Assembly (NCBI GenBank): GCA_964420995.1 | Contig: CAYQUX010000012.1 | Location: 62,001-126,000 of the forward strand | Reading direction: 5' to 3' | DNA from: Leptolinea sp964420995 | GTDB taxonomy: Bacteria > Chloroflexota > Anaerolineae > Anaerolineales > Anaerolineaceae | DNA: 64,000 nucleotides | Shown here: positions 29,789 through 38,149 of the stretch, piece by piece | How the letters are laid out: the number at the start of each line of letters is the position of its first letter | Numbering within the stretch: the stretch's first letter is position 1 | Translations under genes and position numbers: made by a program | The notes under the pieces: model-generated | Told to the model about the DNA's origin: nothing | The model's input: only the letters and a program-made list of their open reading frames with translations | Database searches by the model: none

Positions 29789-31960
29789 TCAGGGAACCGG
29801 TGTTGTGACTTCCTGGTTTGAATTTATAGAAGGTGGAACGATGAATACAATAAAATCTTTGGGCATCGTCCAACCTCTACTCAGGTATTCATAGTATTCA
29901 GGGTACATCTCTCGCAATGCGTCCAATGATTTTGTATCGTTCTGATACAAAATAAAGAGTTTCGCGCGTGGATTTGCCTGTGTTTTGGCAAAATCTTTCG
30001 GCCAGATGGCATAATCCTTCGTCGGGTAACCCGCGTTCATCCCAACCAGGCGGGTATCCACCCAATAAGGATACCCGACAACATAGGCCGAATTGGGATC
30101 TCCATAAATATTGACGAAATCCCGAATGACCCCACCCATCTGGGAGGAATTCCAGGAACTGTTTATATAGGTGTTTTTGTATTGAATAAAGACCAGTCCA
30201 TAGTTTTGGAACACACTAATTGTCAGTAGTGAAACACAGACAAAACTACTGATCAGACTTCCAGTCAATCCATTTAGCTGCCGTTTCAGGTTGTACAGGA
30301 ATGTATCCAACCCCATTCCAGCGATGATGAATATGGGAACCAAAGCCCCGGCTGTTCTATTTAGACACGGATTTTCAGCTGGGAAGGCAATGGATATTAT
30401 GGATGGGATCATCAATATCGGGATTGAAAAAAGGAGGAAGAGAACACGCCAGTCTTTTTGCTGGAAGTAACGGAGTATGCCTGTAATCATCCCAAGAAAA
30501 AGCATGGCGGCACTCAATACGTCAAGCGCGGGGCGATTGGCAATGGAATGTACCCAGATAATTCCATCTTTGTAGAAAGGCATGATCACAGCTGCCCAGA
30601 AATTGGATAATAGAAGCTGCCAGGCAGGTCCCGAAAGAGGACGTTCAATTGCACTTACCCGGGTCAGTGCCCGGTATGAAAACATATCCGGCTGGTCCAA
30701 CATAAATCGAAGCAGCGGCAGGAATAAGATCAAAGCCGCCAGTCCGAGAATAATCAATCCGTTAAATGCGAAATTGATTTTTGTCCTACTACTGAAGTGA
30801 AACATATAAAGAATAATGCCGAACACAAGTAGAACCGGAACCACTCTGAATGGACTGTAACCTTGAAGTCCAATGCCGGTGAAAATCCCGGCAAGTACAA
30901 GGTCAAAAATGCTTTTCCTGCGGATTCCCTTGAAGAAATAATACAGGGCTGGCGCGGTGAACGCGGAATACAGGGTGAAACGCAACCCCACTCGGGAGAT
31001 CACATTCGGCCAGTACCCTATACCGCAAAGCAGGAAGGCGAACAATCCCACCCAACGATTCCCTGTTTCTTTGCCAAGAAAGTAAACATAAATCGCAGTG
31101 AAAATCCCCATGATGGATGTCCCGATCTTCAGGGTCATAAAGGAAATTCCTGTTCCGAAAATCAAGGCAACAGCCGCAGATAGATACATCTGGAATGCTT
31201 CCCGTCCGGTATTGCGTACAAAGAAAATCGGGAACTTTCCACCTAGTACGTCATTCACATCCAGGAGTTTTTCCGCGTGATCGCTGATCATTTCAATGGG
31301 AACCTGGTTAAGGCGGAAAAACCGAAAGAATATCACCAGCAAGAATGACAGCACCAGAACCAACTTCCACGGGGTCACCCTGATTGAAAAACTCTCACGA
31401 AATTTTCCATGCTGGATTTTCGAAATCAATCCTTTGATGGTTTTCCATGGATTGGTTGTGGTAAAGGCAGCCAGTAAGAATAGTATGGACAATACCCACA
31501 GAGTCACATTTATGGTAGTAAATCGATTTCGGGTGAAAAATACGCCAGCCGTGATCCCGGCAACCACCGTTAGCCCAAGAAATAGCGGATTGAACTTATC
31601 TTCACCCGGTTCTTTATCCTCGTACGTGTACAGGTTGGTTTCAAATCGTCCACGGAACCAGATAATTAAGAACAGAGTCAGCCCACAGCCATAGAAAAAT
31701 AAACCTAAAACTATGGATGGATTGGGTGGTTCAAGTAATTTCTGACCGCTCATAACGGAAAGAATAATGACGATAATTAACCAAAACGTACGGATATTGC
31801 CAGTTGCTACAGGCCGCGCCTTCTTTTCGTTGAATGGTTCCGGCGTTTTCTGTTCTAATGGCAACTGTTCCTGAATCAATATAGCCGGGTTCTTCCCGGG
31901 AAAGAGTTTGCTCTTAAGGTAGTCCAGTACGGTGGGTTCCGGCTTTTCAGGAAGCGTCAT
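29789..31960 (-). CDS. GT39-like polytopic membrane glycosyltransferase
   Basis: 723 residues. A ~55-residue charged cytoplasmic N-terminus is followed by about thirteen membrane segments and a ~130-residue C-terminal soluble part. The first large loop has EMISDHAEKLLDVNDVL, with the Asp/Glu arrangement of GT-C enzymes, then GREAFQMYLSAA. GYWPNVISRVGLRFTLY follows in the region where dolichyl-phosphate-mannose-type transferases bind the lipid donor. The donor and acceptor sugars cannot be told. It has its own possible promoter and a palindromic site just upstream, and its stop is one base from the start of the giant fusion gene. Confidence 0.75.
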   Translation of the reverse strand: MTLPEKPEPTVLDYLKSKLFPGKNPAILIQEQLPLEQKTPEPFNEKKARPVATGNIRTFWLIIVIILSVMSGQKLLEPPNPSIVLGLFFYGCGLTLFLIIWFRGRFETNLYTYEDKEPGEDKFNPLFLGLTVVAGITAGVFFTRNRFTTINVTLWVLSILFLLAAFTTTNPWKTIKGLISKIQHGKFRESFSIRVTPWKLVLVLSFLLVIFFRFFRLNQVPIEMISDHAEKLLDVNDVLGGKFPIFFVRNTGREAFQMYLSAAVALIFGTGISFMTLKIGTSIMGIFTAIYVYFLGKETGNRWVGLFAFLLCGIGYWPNVISRVGLRFTLYSAFTAPALYYFFKGIRRKSIFDLVLAGIFTGIGLQGYSPFRVVPVLLVFGIILYMFHFSSRTKINFAFNGLIILGLAALILFLPLLRFMLDQPDMFSYRALTRVSAIERPLSGPAWQLLLSNFWAAVIMPFYKDGIIWVHSIANRPALDVLSAAMLFLGMITGILRYFQQKDWRVLFLLFSIPILMIPSIISIAFPAENPCLNRTAGALVPIFIIAGMGLDTFLYNLKRQLNGLTGSLISSFVCVSLLTISVFQNYGLVFIQYKNTYINSSWNSSQMGGVIRDFVNIYGDPNSAYVVGYPYWVDTRLVGMNAGYPTKDYAIWPKDFAKTQANPRAKLFILYQNDTKSLDALREMYPEYYEYLSRGWTMPKDFIVFIVPPSINSNQEVTTPVP

Positions 31961-31974
31961 CGTTGTCTCCGATT

Positions 31975-31991
31975 TTCACATGTGAATTTTA
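31975..31991 (-). promoter_or_regulatory. Internal promoter with 12-base palindrome
   Basis: In the 58-base gap before the 723-residue GT-C-like gene, the minus strand has TAAAAT (31986-31991) immediately followed by the perfect palindrome TTCACATGTGAA (31975-31986), where transcription would begin. CGGAGA is the ribosome site. This is the largest gap inside the cluster, so a regulated second promoter is plausible; no strong -35 is seen. Confidence 0.4.
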
Positions 31992-32018
31992 CCCCACCCA
32001 CAGGCGAATACCACGCGG

Positions 32019-32831
32019 TCAACGTTTTTTCTTTGTTACCAAATAGAAAGTATACACTCCGCCTTTTTGTTCATGCGGTTCGTCATAGACTGGTTGAACT
32101 ACCCGATTAACCAGCGCGAAGTTCCATTTTTCCTGTACCAGATTCCACTGGCGGGTTAAGACATGCAGGATCAGTGAAGGCAAACCAAAATAATGCCCCC
32201 ATTCGAGTACATGCAGGGAGCGCGGAGAGAAATAATGCCACCAGCGGACAGTTTCAAGCCCTGAGTCGTTTAAACGTTTTTCCCAGGTATCCGGATCATC
32301 GCAATGAATGTGCCGGCAGACCCGGTTGAAAAACTGCCGATACGCATTCCCCAGAAATCTCAATCCAATACGGTCAAAGAAGTTGGATATGGAAAGATTG
32401 GGCAGAAAATTCTGGTTGGGTACACAAAAAACAAATTGAGCGTCGGGTTTCATCACCCGCGCCATTTCCTTTAGCGTCGTATCCAGGTCAGGAATATGCT
32501 CCAGAACAGAATTACTTAACGCTCCCGCGAAATAGTTATCAGGAAACGGAAGGGTGTAACCGCTTCCCTGGATGACCATGTCATACCCGCCGTTTTTTTG
32601 TGCCAATCGCACCGGGCCTGTCCAGGGATCAATCCCGACATCGACTTTTTCATCCATGGCGATGGTCACAAAATGACCATCCCCGCACCCAAGGTCCAGG
32701 ATGGGATGCTGGAGCTTAAACTCTGGGTATTTACGGGCTTCAACAGCCCGTAGGATACCCCGGAAGTAAGGAAGCTCTTTGATGTGCAGCCAGAGGTAAT
32801 CTTTTTGGGTTGGATTCTTTGTCATGTTCAT
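32019..32831 (-). CDS. Class I SAM-dependent methyltransferase
   Basis: 270 residues. The SAM motif I is ILDLGCGDGHFV, followed by VGIDPW (motif II), FAGALSNSVLEHIPD and LKEMARVMKPDAQFVFCVPN (motifs typical of Methyltransf_11). Its place between a GT4 glycosyltransferase and GT-C proteins suggests methylation of a sugar or lipid-linked intermediate in the cytoplasm, which is inference. The ATG overlaps the stop of the GT4 gene by four bases. Confidence 0.85.
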   Translation of the reverse strand: MNMTKNPTQKDYLWLHIKELPYFRGILRAVEARKYPEFKLQHPILDLGCGDGHFVTIAMDEKVDVGIDPWTGPVRLAQKNGGYDMVIQGSGYTLPFPDNYFAGALSNSVLEHIPDLDTTLKEMARVMKPDAQFVFCVPNQNFLPNLSISNFFDRIGLRFLGNAYRQFFNRVCRHIHCDDPDTWEKRLNDSGLETVRWWHYFSPRSLHVLEWGHYFGLPSLILHVLTRQWNLVQEKWNFALVNRVVQPVYDEPHEQKGGVYTFYLVTKKKR

Positions 32832-33997
32832 CGGGTTTTAATTTCTTCGGTGATTTCACGAAATAGATCCTCATAACAGGCGGCGATCCTGTCAGGATCA
32901 TACTCATGCTGGATTGCCGGAATATCCGGCGTGAAGGAGCGACGGTTCCGCAATATGTCAAGAATGGCACTCGCCAGTCCTTCGGCGCTTCCTATCTCAG
33001 CGATCTTTCCCATGCCATGCCGCCCAACAGGTTGGCGCACACCGGGTAAATTGGAAGCTACGCAGGCAACATTATTGAGCATGGCTTCAATTTGAACCAG
33101 TCCAAATGCCTCGGTCGAATTAAGGCTGGGAAGAGCAAGGACATCAATGGATCGATAGAACGCGGCCATTTCGTGTGGATTGAGCTCTCCAACGAATTTC
33201 CATACACCCTGTTCTTCAAATTGTTGCAGGAGTGGGGCAATACGTTGAGCGTAGGCTTCCTCGCCAACAATTCCTTTGTAAGGGCCGGCAAATAGCACGC
33301 GGGCTTTTGGGTGGTAATGCAAAATTTTTGGCATGGCGGAAAGCAATATTTCAACACCCTTCTCGGTGGCGAGACGGGCGGCCATGCCAATCACCGGAGA
33401 GCGATCTTCCGGATTGTTTTTCTCGGCAAAAATCGTCACCTGACTGTCAGTTGTTTCTGGAAGAACAACCGGAGGTGAAATGATGCGAATCTTGTTCAAA
33501 TGTCCGGAAAGATAGGGGGAATTTTCGGCGTAATCCTGTGTGTATGTGACAATTTTATGCGTGAACCGGGCGGCCAGGTCATTCATTAACAAAACCCCCT
33601 GATTAGCCGCCCATGCCAGTATTCCCGGCGGCATGTGTAGATCGCAATGATAGGTCACAATGGTCGGTTTTCGCAAAAGCCTGCCTCGCAACGCGATACC
33701 GGCCGCGTCAAATTGCGGAAGATGCAATTGCATCCAATCGTTTTCTTTAACCAGCTTACTGGCCACTGCGCCAAAGGTGGGCATGATCACCCCTTTGCTG
33801 ATGCGCGTGAGTACAGGTACCCGCACAACCCTTACCCCATCACTTATTTCCTCATAAGGCAGGTCTTTGCGATAATGCGACGTCAGTACAGTTACCTGAT
33901 GGCCTCGTTTTACGAAGGCTCTGGCAATACGCTCTGCGTAGATGGTCAAACCGCTGGTATGCGGGCGGTAGTATGTCAGGGCGATCAGAATTCGCAT
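32828..33997 (-). CDS. Glycosyltransferase family 4 (GT-B)
   Basis: 389 residues, soluble. The N-terminal Rossmann part opens MRILIALTYYRPHTSGLTIY with a glycine-rich loop. The C-terminal donor-binding half has GMAARLATEKGVEILLSA and the E-x7-E motif in STEAFGLVQIEAM, followed by ASNLPGVRQPV. It would transfer a sugar from a nucleotide donor to a lipid-linked or membrane acceptor at the cytoplasmic face. It lies 14 bases after an NDP-sugar epimerase gene, which may supply the donor. Confidence 0.9.
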   Translation of the reverse strand: MRILIALTYYRPHTSGLTIYAERIARAFVKRGHQVTVLTSHYRKDLPYEEISDGVRVVRVPVLTRISKGVIMPTFGAVASKLVKENDWMQLHLPQFDAAGIALRGRLLRKPTIVTYHCDLHMPPGILAWAANQGVLLMNDLAARFTHKIVTYTQDYAENSPYLSGHLNKIRIISPPVVLPETTDSQVTIFAEKNNPEDRSPVIGMAARLATEKGVEILLSAMPKILHYHPKARVLFAGPYKGIVGEEAYAQRIAPLLQQFEEQGVWKFVGELNPHEMAAFYRSIDVLALPSLNSTEAFGLVQIEAMLNNVACVASNLPGVRQPVGRHGMGKIAEIGSAEGLASAILDILRNRRSFTPDIPAIQHEYDPDRIAACYEDLFREITEEIKTR

Positions 33998-34011
33998 GGC
34001 AGGATTAATAT

Positions 34012-35037
34012 TTATTGGAATAGGTGAATGTTGGATTTCACCCAGTCATGCAGAATTTTTATCCCTTCTTCCACACTTGTTTTTGGACTCCAACCCAATT
34101 CTTTCCGGGCTTTACGGATATCAGAAACATAGATTCTCTGATCCCCAGGACGCCAGTCGGCGCGCTCTACAGTTAAAGAATGGCCAACCCGTTTTTCAAG
34201 AATGGGGGCAAATTCATTCCAGACAGAAATAACATTTTGGCTACCCCCACCCAGGTTATAAACCTTGCCGGCCGCCGTTTTGATGTTAGCAATCGCCATA
34301 TCGTAGGCGTTCAGCAAATCCTCCACAAACAAAAGATCACGCACCTGTTTCCCATCGCCGTAAATCGTCATTTTTCTGCCGGCCGCCGCCGCGATGACAA
34401 ACCAGGCCACCCAGCCCTGATCTTCCACACCAAACTGTCGGGTGCCATAAATACAACTCTGGCGGAAGACAACGCTTTTCAGTCCGTAAATACGGGCATA
34501 ATCTCTCACGTATTGATCACCGCAGCCCTTTGAACAGCCATAAGGTGAATGAAAATCCAACGGCATATCTTCTGAAATACCTTCAGGGAAATCCTCATAT
34601 TCATAGCGCGTTGCGGTTTCGCGGACCTTTACCTGTTCCATTCCGCCATACACTTTATTTGTCGAGGCATACAGGAAAATGGGTTTCTTTTTTGACGCTC
34701 TGGCGGCTTCAAGAGCGTTGAATGTTCCCTGCGCGTTGATCTCAAAATCATCACGTGGATGTGTCACCGAGGTAGTGACAGCCACCTGTGCCGCGAGATG
34801 AACAAACACATCGGCTTCGGCAGAGGCTTCCATCAATTTTTCCGTTTTGCGGATATCTTCAATGACCAGGGTAAATGAATCGCGACCGTACTGATCCCGC
34901 AGCCATTCTATGTTCTTCCGGGAACCGTTCCGCGACAAATTGTCGTAGACGATGACTTTTTCTTTGCGCTGCAACAACCGGGATACATAATTGGAGCCGA
35001 TAAATCCAGCACCGCCGGTAATAAAGTAGGTTTTCAC
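34012..35037 (-). CDS. NAD-dependent sugar-nucleotide epimerase (CDP-tyvelose/paratose 2-epimerase-like)
   Basis: 341 residues. Extended short-chain dehydrogenase: FITGGAGFIGSNYVSRLL at the NAD site, IVYDNLSRNGSRKNIEWL, LAAQVAVTTSV, the S/T-Y-K triad with SPYGCSKGCGDQY, and VFRQSCIYGTRQFG. The SRNGSRKNIEWL stretch after the second strand is characteristic of RfbE-type 2-epimerases, so a CDP- or other NDP-deoxyhexose substrate is likely, but UDP-glucose-type epimerisation is not excluded. It is co-transcribed with the GT4 gene. Confidence 0.85.
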   Translation of the reverse strand: MKTYFITGGAGFIGSNYVSRLLQRKEKVIVYDNLSRNGSRKNIEWLRDQYGRDSFTLVIEDIRKTEKLMEASAEADVFVHLAAQVAVTTSVTHPRDDFEINAQGTFNALEAARASKKKPIFLYASTNKVYGGMEQVKVRETATRYEYEDFPEGISEDMPLDFHSPYGCSKGCGDQYVRDYARIYGLKSVVFRQSCIYGTRQFGVEDQGWVAWFVIAAAAGRKMTIYGDGKQVRDLLFVEDLLNAYDMAIANIKTAAGKVYNLGGGSQNVISVWNEFAPILEKRVGHSLTVERADWRPGDQRIYVSDIRKARKELGWSPKTSVEEGIKILHDWVKSNIHLFQ

Positions 35038-35055
35038 AGGTTTAATCTCCGAGAA

Positions 35056-36087
35056 TTATTCCTCATTTGCCGATGAGGAGGTCATTTCTTTTTGGGTCTG
35101 TGCCGCTTTAAAAACCGAACCCAGCGAGCGGCCTTCTTTCATAAGCCCAATCATACCAAGAATTCCTGTTACAGCGAATTGAATGATATGCATTACGACG
35201 GCGTAAGCCAGAGCAACCGTGTTGTCAATCTTGACCAGCGCCAGGGCAGCGACCAGAGATGCTTCAAAGACACCAATCCCAGCCGGAGCGGCCGGAAGAG
35301 CAATACCCATTGCCAGAACAGAATCGATTAAAACACCCCACCAGAAGGGCGCGGCCGGGTTTATGGAAAGTATAACAATGTAGTAATTGGTCACACCTAT
35401 CAACCAGGACATGGCGATCCAAAAGACGGCTGACAGGAACATCTGAGGTTGGGTGAGCGCGCCCAAACCTTCCAGCAGGTTGTCCAGATAGGGAACAAGG
35501 TGCTTTTTAACAAATCCAATCCGACCAGGAACTCTGATCACCCAATCATGCACAACGTTTGTGTTCCGGGCTATCAGGAACATGGCAGTAATACCAATGA
35601 TTACCAGGATCAGTGTTGTAATGGCAACCGGCTGTGCCCATGCCAGATCAAGCGCCATTGGCAGGGAACTCAAGAGCAGTAATGCCGCGAATGCCAGGTC
35701 AAATGTACGTTCGATGATAATTGTAGAAAGCACATGGAACGTTCCAAGTCCTGTGGTTTGCCCGAGCAGAATGGCACGGCCAATCTCACCGGCGCGAAAT
35801 GGGAAAAGATTGTTCAGCAAATAACCGGCGTTGATCCCAAAAAAAGCCTGAGAAACTGTGGCTTTTCGGTTTAATAAGATTCGCCAGGCAAATGCCCGCA
35901 CAAGACAAAAAAGAATCGTACAGATCACTGCCGCGCCGACAAATATTGGATTAATGGAGGAGAAAGCTCCCACCAGATCATTCATGTTCGCCAGGCTGAA
36001 TACCAGGTACAGGGCAATCAGGCTGATCATGACCCCCGGAAGCCAGCGTTTTATCTTATCCCAAAGACTGGATTTCTCTTCGGTCAT
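35056..36087 (-). CDS. Flippase-like lysylphosphatidylglycerol synthase TM-domain protein
   Basis: 343 residues with about eight membrane segments and short charged ends. AFFGINAGYLLNNLFPFRAGEIGRAILLG and the later LPAAPAGIGVFEASLVAAL are the two signature blocks of the MprF flippase-domain (LPG_synthase_TM, UPF0104) family. There is no synthase domain, so a lipid or lipid-linked sugar flippase or an accessory to one is the likeliest role, consistent with the glycosyltransferases downstream. The ATG overlaps the lepA stop by four bases. Confidence 0.85.
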   Translation of the reverse strand: MTEEKSSLWDKIKRWLPGVMISLIALYLVFSLANMNDLVGAFSSINPIFVGAAVICTILFCLVRAFAWRILLNRKATVSQAFFGINAGYLLNNLFPFRAGEIGRAILLGQTTGLGTFHVLSTIIIERTFDLAFAALLLLSSLPMALDLAWAQPVAITTLILVIIGITAMFLIARNTNVVHDWVIRVPGRIGFVKKHLVPYLDNLLEGLGALTQPQMFLSAVFWIAMSWLIGVTNYYIVILSINPAAPFWWGVLIDSVLAMGIALPAAPAGIGVFEASLVAALALVKIDNTVALAYAVVMHIIQFAVTGILGMIGLMKEGRSLGSVFKAAQTQKEMTSSSANEE

Positions 36088-37883
36088 TCTTCCTCCAGCT
36101 GAAGAACTGCCATAAACGCAGCCTGAGGAATTTCCACCTTGCCAATCAATTTCATGCGTTTTTTGCCTTTTTTCTGCTTGTCGAGCAGTTTATTCTTGCG
36201 GGTAATGTCACCGCCATAACATTTGGCCAGAACATCCTTGCGAACGGCCTTAATGTTGGCCCGCGAAATCACCCGGCCTGATGATGACGCCTGAACCGGC
36301 ACATCGAATTGTTGTCGGGGAATAAGCTCTTTTAATTTCGTCACCAGGCTCTGGCCCCGGTGGTAGGCTTCGTCTTTATGGACAATGGTTGCCAGCGCGT
36401 CCACAGGGTCCTGATTGACCAGTACTTCCAGCTTAACCAGGTTACCGGGGCGGTAATCGCCAAAATGGTAATCCATGGAGGCGTATCCACGTGTACGGGA
36501 TTTCAGTTCATCAAAGAAATTAACGATGATCTCAGAAAGAGGAATCTCAAAGGTCAGTTGAACGCGGTTGGGCGCAGGATAATCCTGTTCCTTAAAGACA
36601 CCACGCCTCTTGGTAACCAGGTCCATGATGGTACCGTAGTAATCTGTTGGGCTGAATATTTCGAGGAACATCCATGGTTCCCGAATTTCCTCAATCAGAC
36701 CTTCATCCGGCAATTGGACCGGTGAATCAATGACCTTCACCTCTCCGGTACGCATCTGTACTTGATACTCAACCGAGGGAGCCGTTACTATGATATCGAG
36801 GTCATATTCGCGTTCAAGCCGTTCCTGGATGATCTCCATATGAAAGAGACCCAGAAATCCGCAACGAAAACCGAAGTTCAACGCCTGGCTGGTCTCCGGT
36901 TCATAGATCAGTGATGCGTCATTGAGCTGCAATTTCTCAAGAGCGTCTTTTAACTCCGGATAGTCCTCCCCTTCCACCGGGTAGATACCCGCAAACACCA
37001 TCGGTTTGGGATGCCGGTAACCGGCAAGAGCGCCCCCTGCCGGATTCGCCGTCAAAGTGATTGTATCGCCCACACGGCATTCAGAGACTGATTTAAGACC
37101 CGTGGCAATGTACCCCACATCGCCGGCTTCCAATACATCGATAGTCTTCATCATAGGAACAAAAATACCGACTTCCACCGGTTTTAAATTCGATGTATTG
37201 GCCATTAAATGCAATTCATCGCGCGCCGTGATCTTTCCTTCAAAGACACGCACATAGGCGATCACACCTTTGTAACTGTCATAATGCGAATCAAAGATCA
37301 AGGCACGCGTTTTGGCGTTCAAATCGCCCTTTGGATGGGGGACGTGATTGACAATGATCTCCAGTACCTGGTCAACATTGGTACCGTCTTTGGCAGAAAT
37401 TCGTGGGATCTCCTGCGCGGGAAAACCAAGCAAATTGCTCAAATCCTGAGCGACTTCATCAGGCCGGGCAGACGGCAGGTCAATTTTGTTGATCACCGGG
37501 ATGATCACCAGATTGGAATCAAGCGCGAGGTAAAGGTTGGCCAGCGTCTGGGCTTCAATACCCTGTGTGGCGTCAACTACCAGGAGCGCGCCTTCGCAGG
37601 CGGCTAGCGCGCGGCTGACTTCATAACTGAAATCAACATGCCCGGGCGTATCGATCAGGTTTAGTTCGTAGGTCTCTCCGTCTTTGGCAGCATACATCAT
37701 TCGAACGGCGGAGGCTTTGATAGTTACCCCTTTTTCACGCTCCAGGTCCATACTGTCCAGGACCTGCGCGGTCATATCACGGTCAGAAATGGTACCAGTC
37801 AATTGCAGAAGGCGGTCTGCCAGGGTCGATTTCCCATGATCAATATGGGCAATAATACAAAAATTGCGGATTCGCTCTATCAT
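36084..37883 (-). CDS. lepA: Elongation factor 4
   Basis: 599 residues, full length. GTPase motifs: AHIDHGKSTLADRL, DTPGHVDFSYEVSR, NKIDLPSA. The C-terminal LepA-specific region has PGNLVKLEVLVNQDPVDAL and AKCYGGDITRKNKLLDKQKKGK. It acts on the ribosome as a back-translocase/assembly GTPase. It is the first gene of the minus-strand cluster and its stop overlaps the next start. No Shine-Dalgarno is visible before the ATG; a TATACT box lies 10 bases upstream, implying a leader of only a few bases. Confidence 0.98.
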   Translation of the reverse strand: MIERIRNFCIIAHIDHGKSTLADRLLQLTGTISDRDMTAQVLDSMDLEREKGVTIKASAVRMMYAAKDGETYELNLIDTPGHVDFSYEVSRALAACEGALLVVDATQGIEAQTLANLYLALDSNLVIIPVINKIDLPSARPDEVAQDLSNLLGFPAQEIPRISAKDGTNVDQVLEIIVNHVPHPKGDLNAKTRALIFDSHYDSYKGVIAYVRVFEGKITARDELHLMANTSNLKPVEVGIFVPMMKTIDVLEAGDVGYIATGLKSVSECRVGDTITLTANPAGGALAGYRHPKPMVFAGIYPVEGEDYPELKDALEKLQLNDASLIYEPETSQALNFGFRCGFLGLFHMEIIQERLEREYDLDIIVTAPSVEYQVQMRTGEVKVIDSPVQLPDEGLIEEIREPWMFLEIFSPTDYYGTIMDLVTKRRGVFKEQDYPAPNRVQLTFEIPLSEIIVNFFDELKSRTRGYASMDYHFGDYRPGNLVKLEVLVNQDPVDALATIVHKDEAYHRGQSLVTKLKELIPRQQFDVPVQASSSGRVISRANIKAVRKDVLAKCYGGDITRKNKLLDKQKKGKKRMKLIGKVEIPQAAFMAVLQLEEE

Positions 37884-37893
37884 AATCGCCGTT

Positions 37894-37952
37894 AGTATAC
37901 CCTGAAAACATCCTGTGCCCTTTTTGTAAAAAAGTGATTCATCACAAAAAGG
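37894..37952 (-). promoter_or_regulatory. lepA promoter with upstream inverted repeat
   Basis: The -10 box TATACT is at 37894-37899 (minus strand). Just upstream, CCTTTTTGT (37919-37927) and ACAAAAAGG (37944-37952) form a perfect 9-base inverted repeat with a 16-base spacer. A smaller palindrome, GTGATTCATCAC (37934-37945), lies partly inside it. The repeat touches the position of the -35 element and could be an operator. Confidence 0.45.
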
Positions 37953-37960
37953 AGTGACTC

Positions 37961-38011
37961 ATGAACCGCCATAAATCTGAAATTCAGAACAGGCACCATC
38001 CAGGATGGTAG
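37961..38011 (+). CDS. Possible 16-residue small ORF
   Basis: ATG at 37961 with AAGGAG seven bases ahead reads MNRHKSEIQNRHHPGW and stops at TAG 38009-38011. It has four histidines. It lies in the 266-base gap between lepA and the radical SAM gene, on the opposite strand to both. A hairpin at 38085-38115 could end a transcript of this strand. With so few residues it may be chance. Confidence 0.2.
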   Translation: MNRHKSEIQNRHHPGW

Positions 38012-38084
38012 CAATTAATCATGGATGTTTTGGAACTGTCATTTTCCAGACTGCAAACACCAAAAACAATAATCCCCGTAAAAA

Positions 38085-38115
38085 TGACGGCTCTCCTACA
38101 CCAGGAGAGCCGTCA
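38085..38115. terminator. Terminator of the radical SAM gene
   Basis: Perfect 13-base arms TGACGGCTCTCCT (38085-38097) and AGGAGAGCCGTCA (38103-38115), loop ACACC. On the minus strand TTTTA follows, fitting the end of the radical SAM transcript; on the plus strand CGTTATTAATTTT follows. Confidence 0.88.
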
Positions 38116-38149
38116 CGTTATTAATTTTGACTGAACCCTTCTTACCGGT

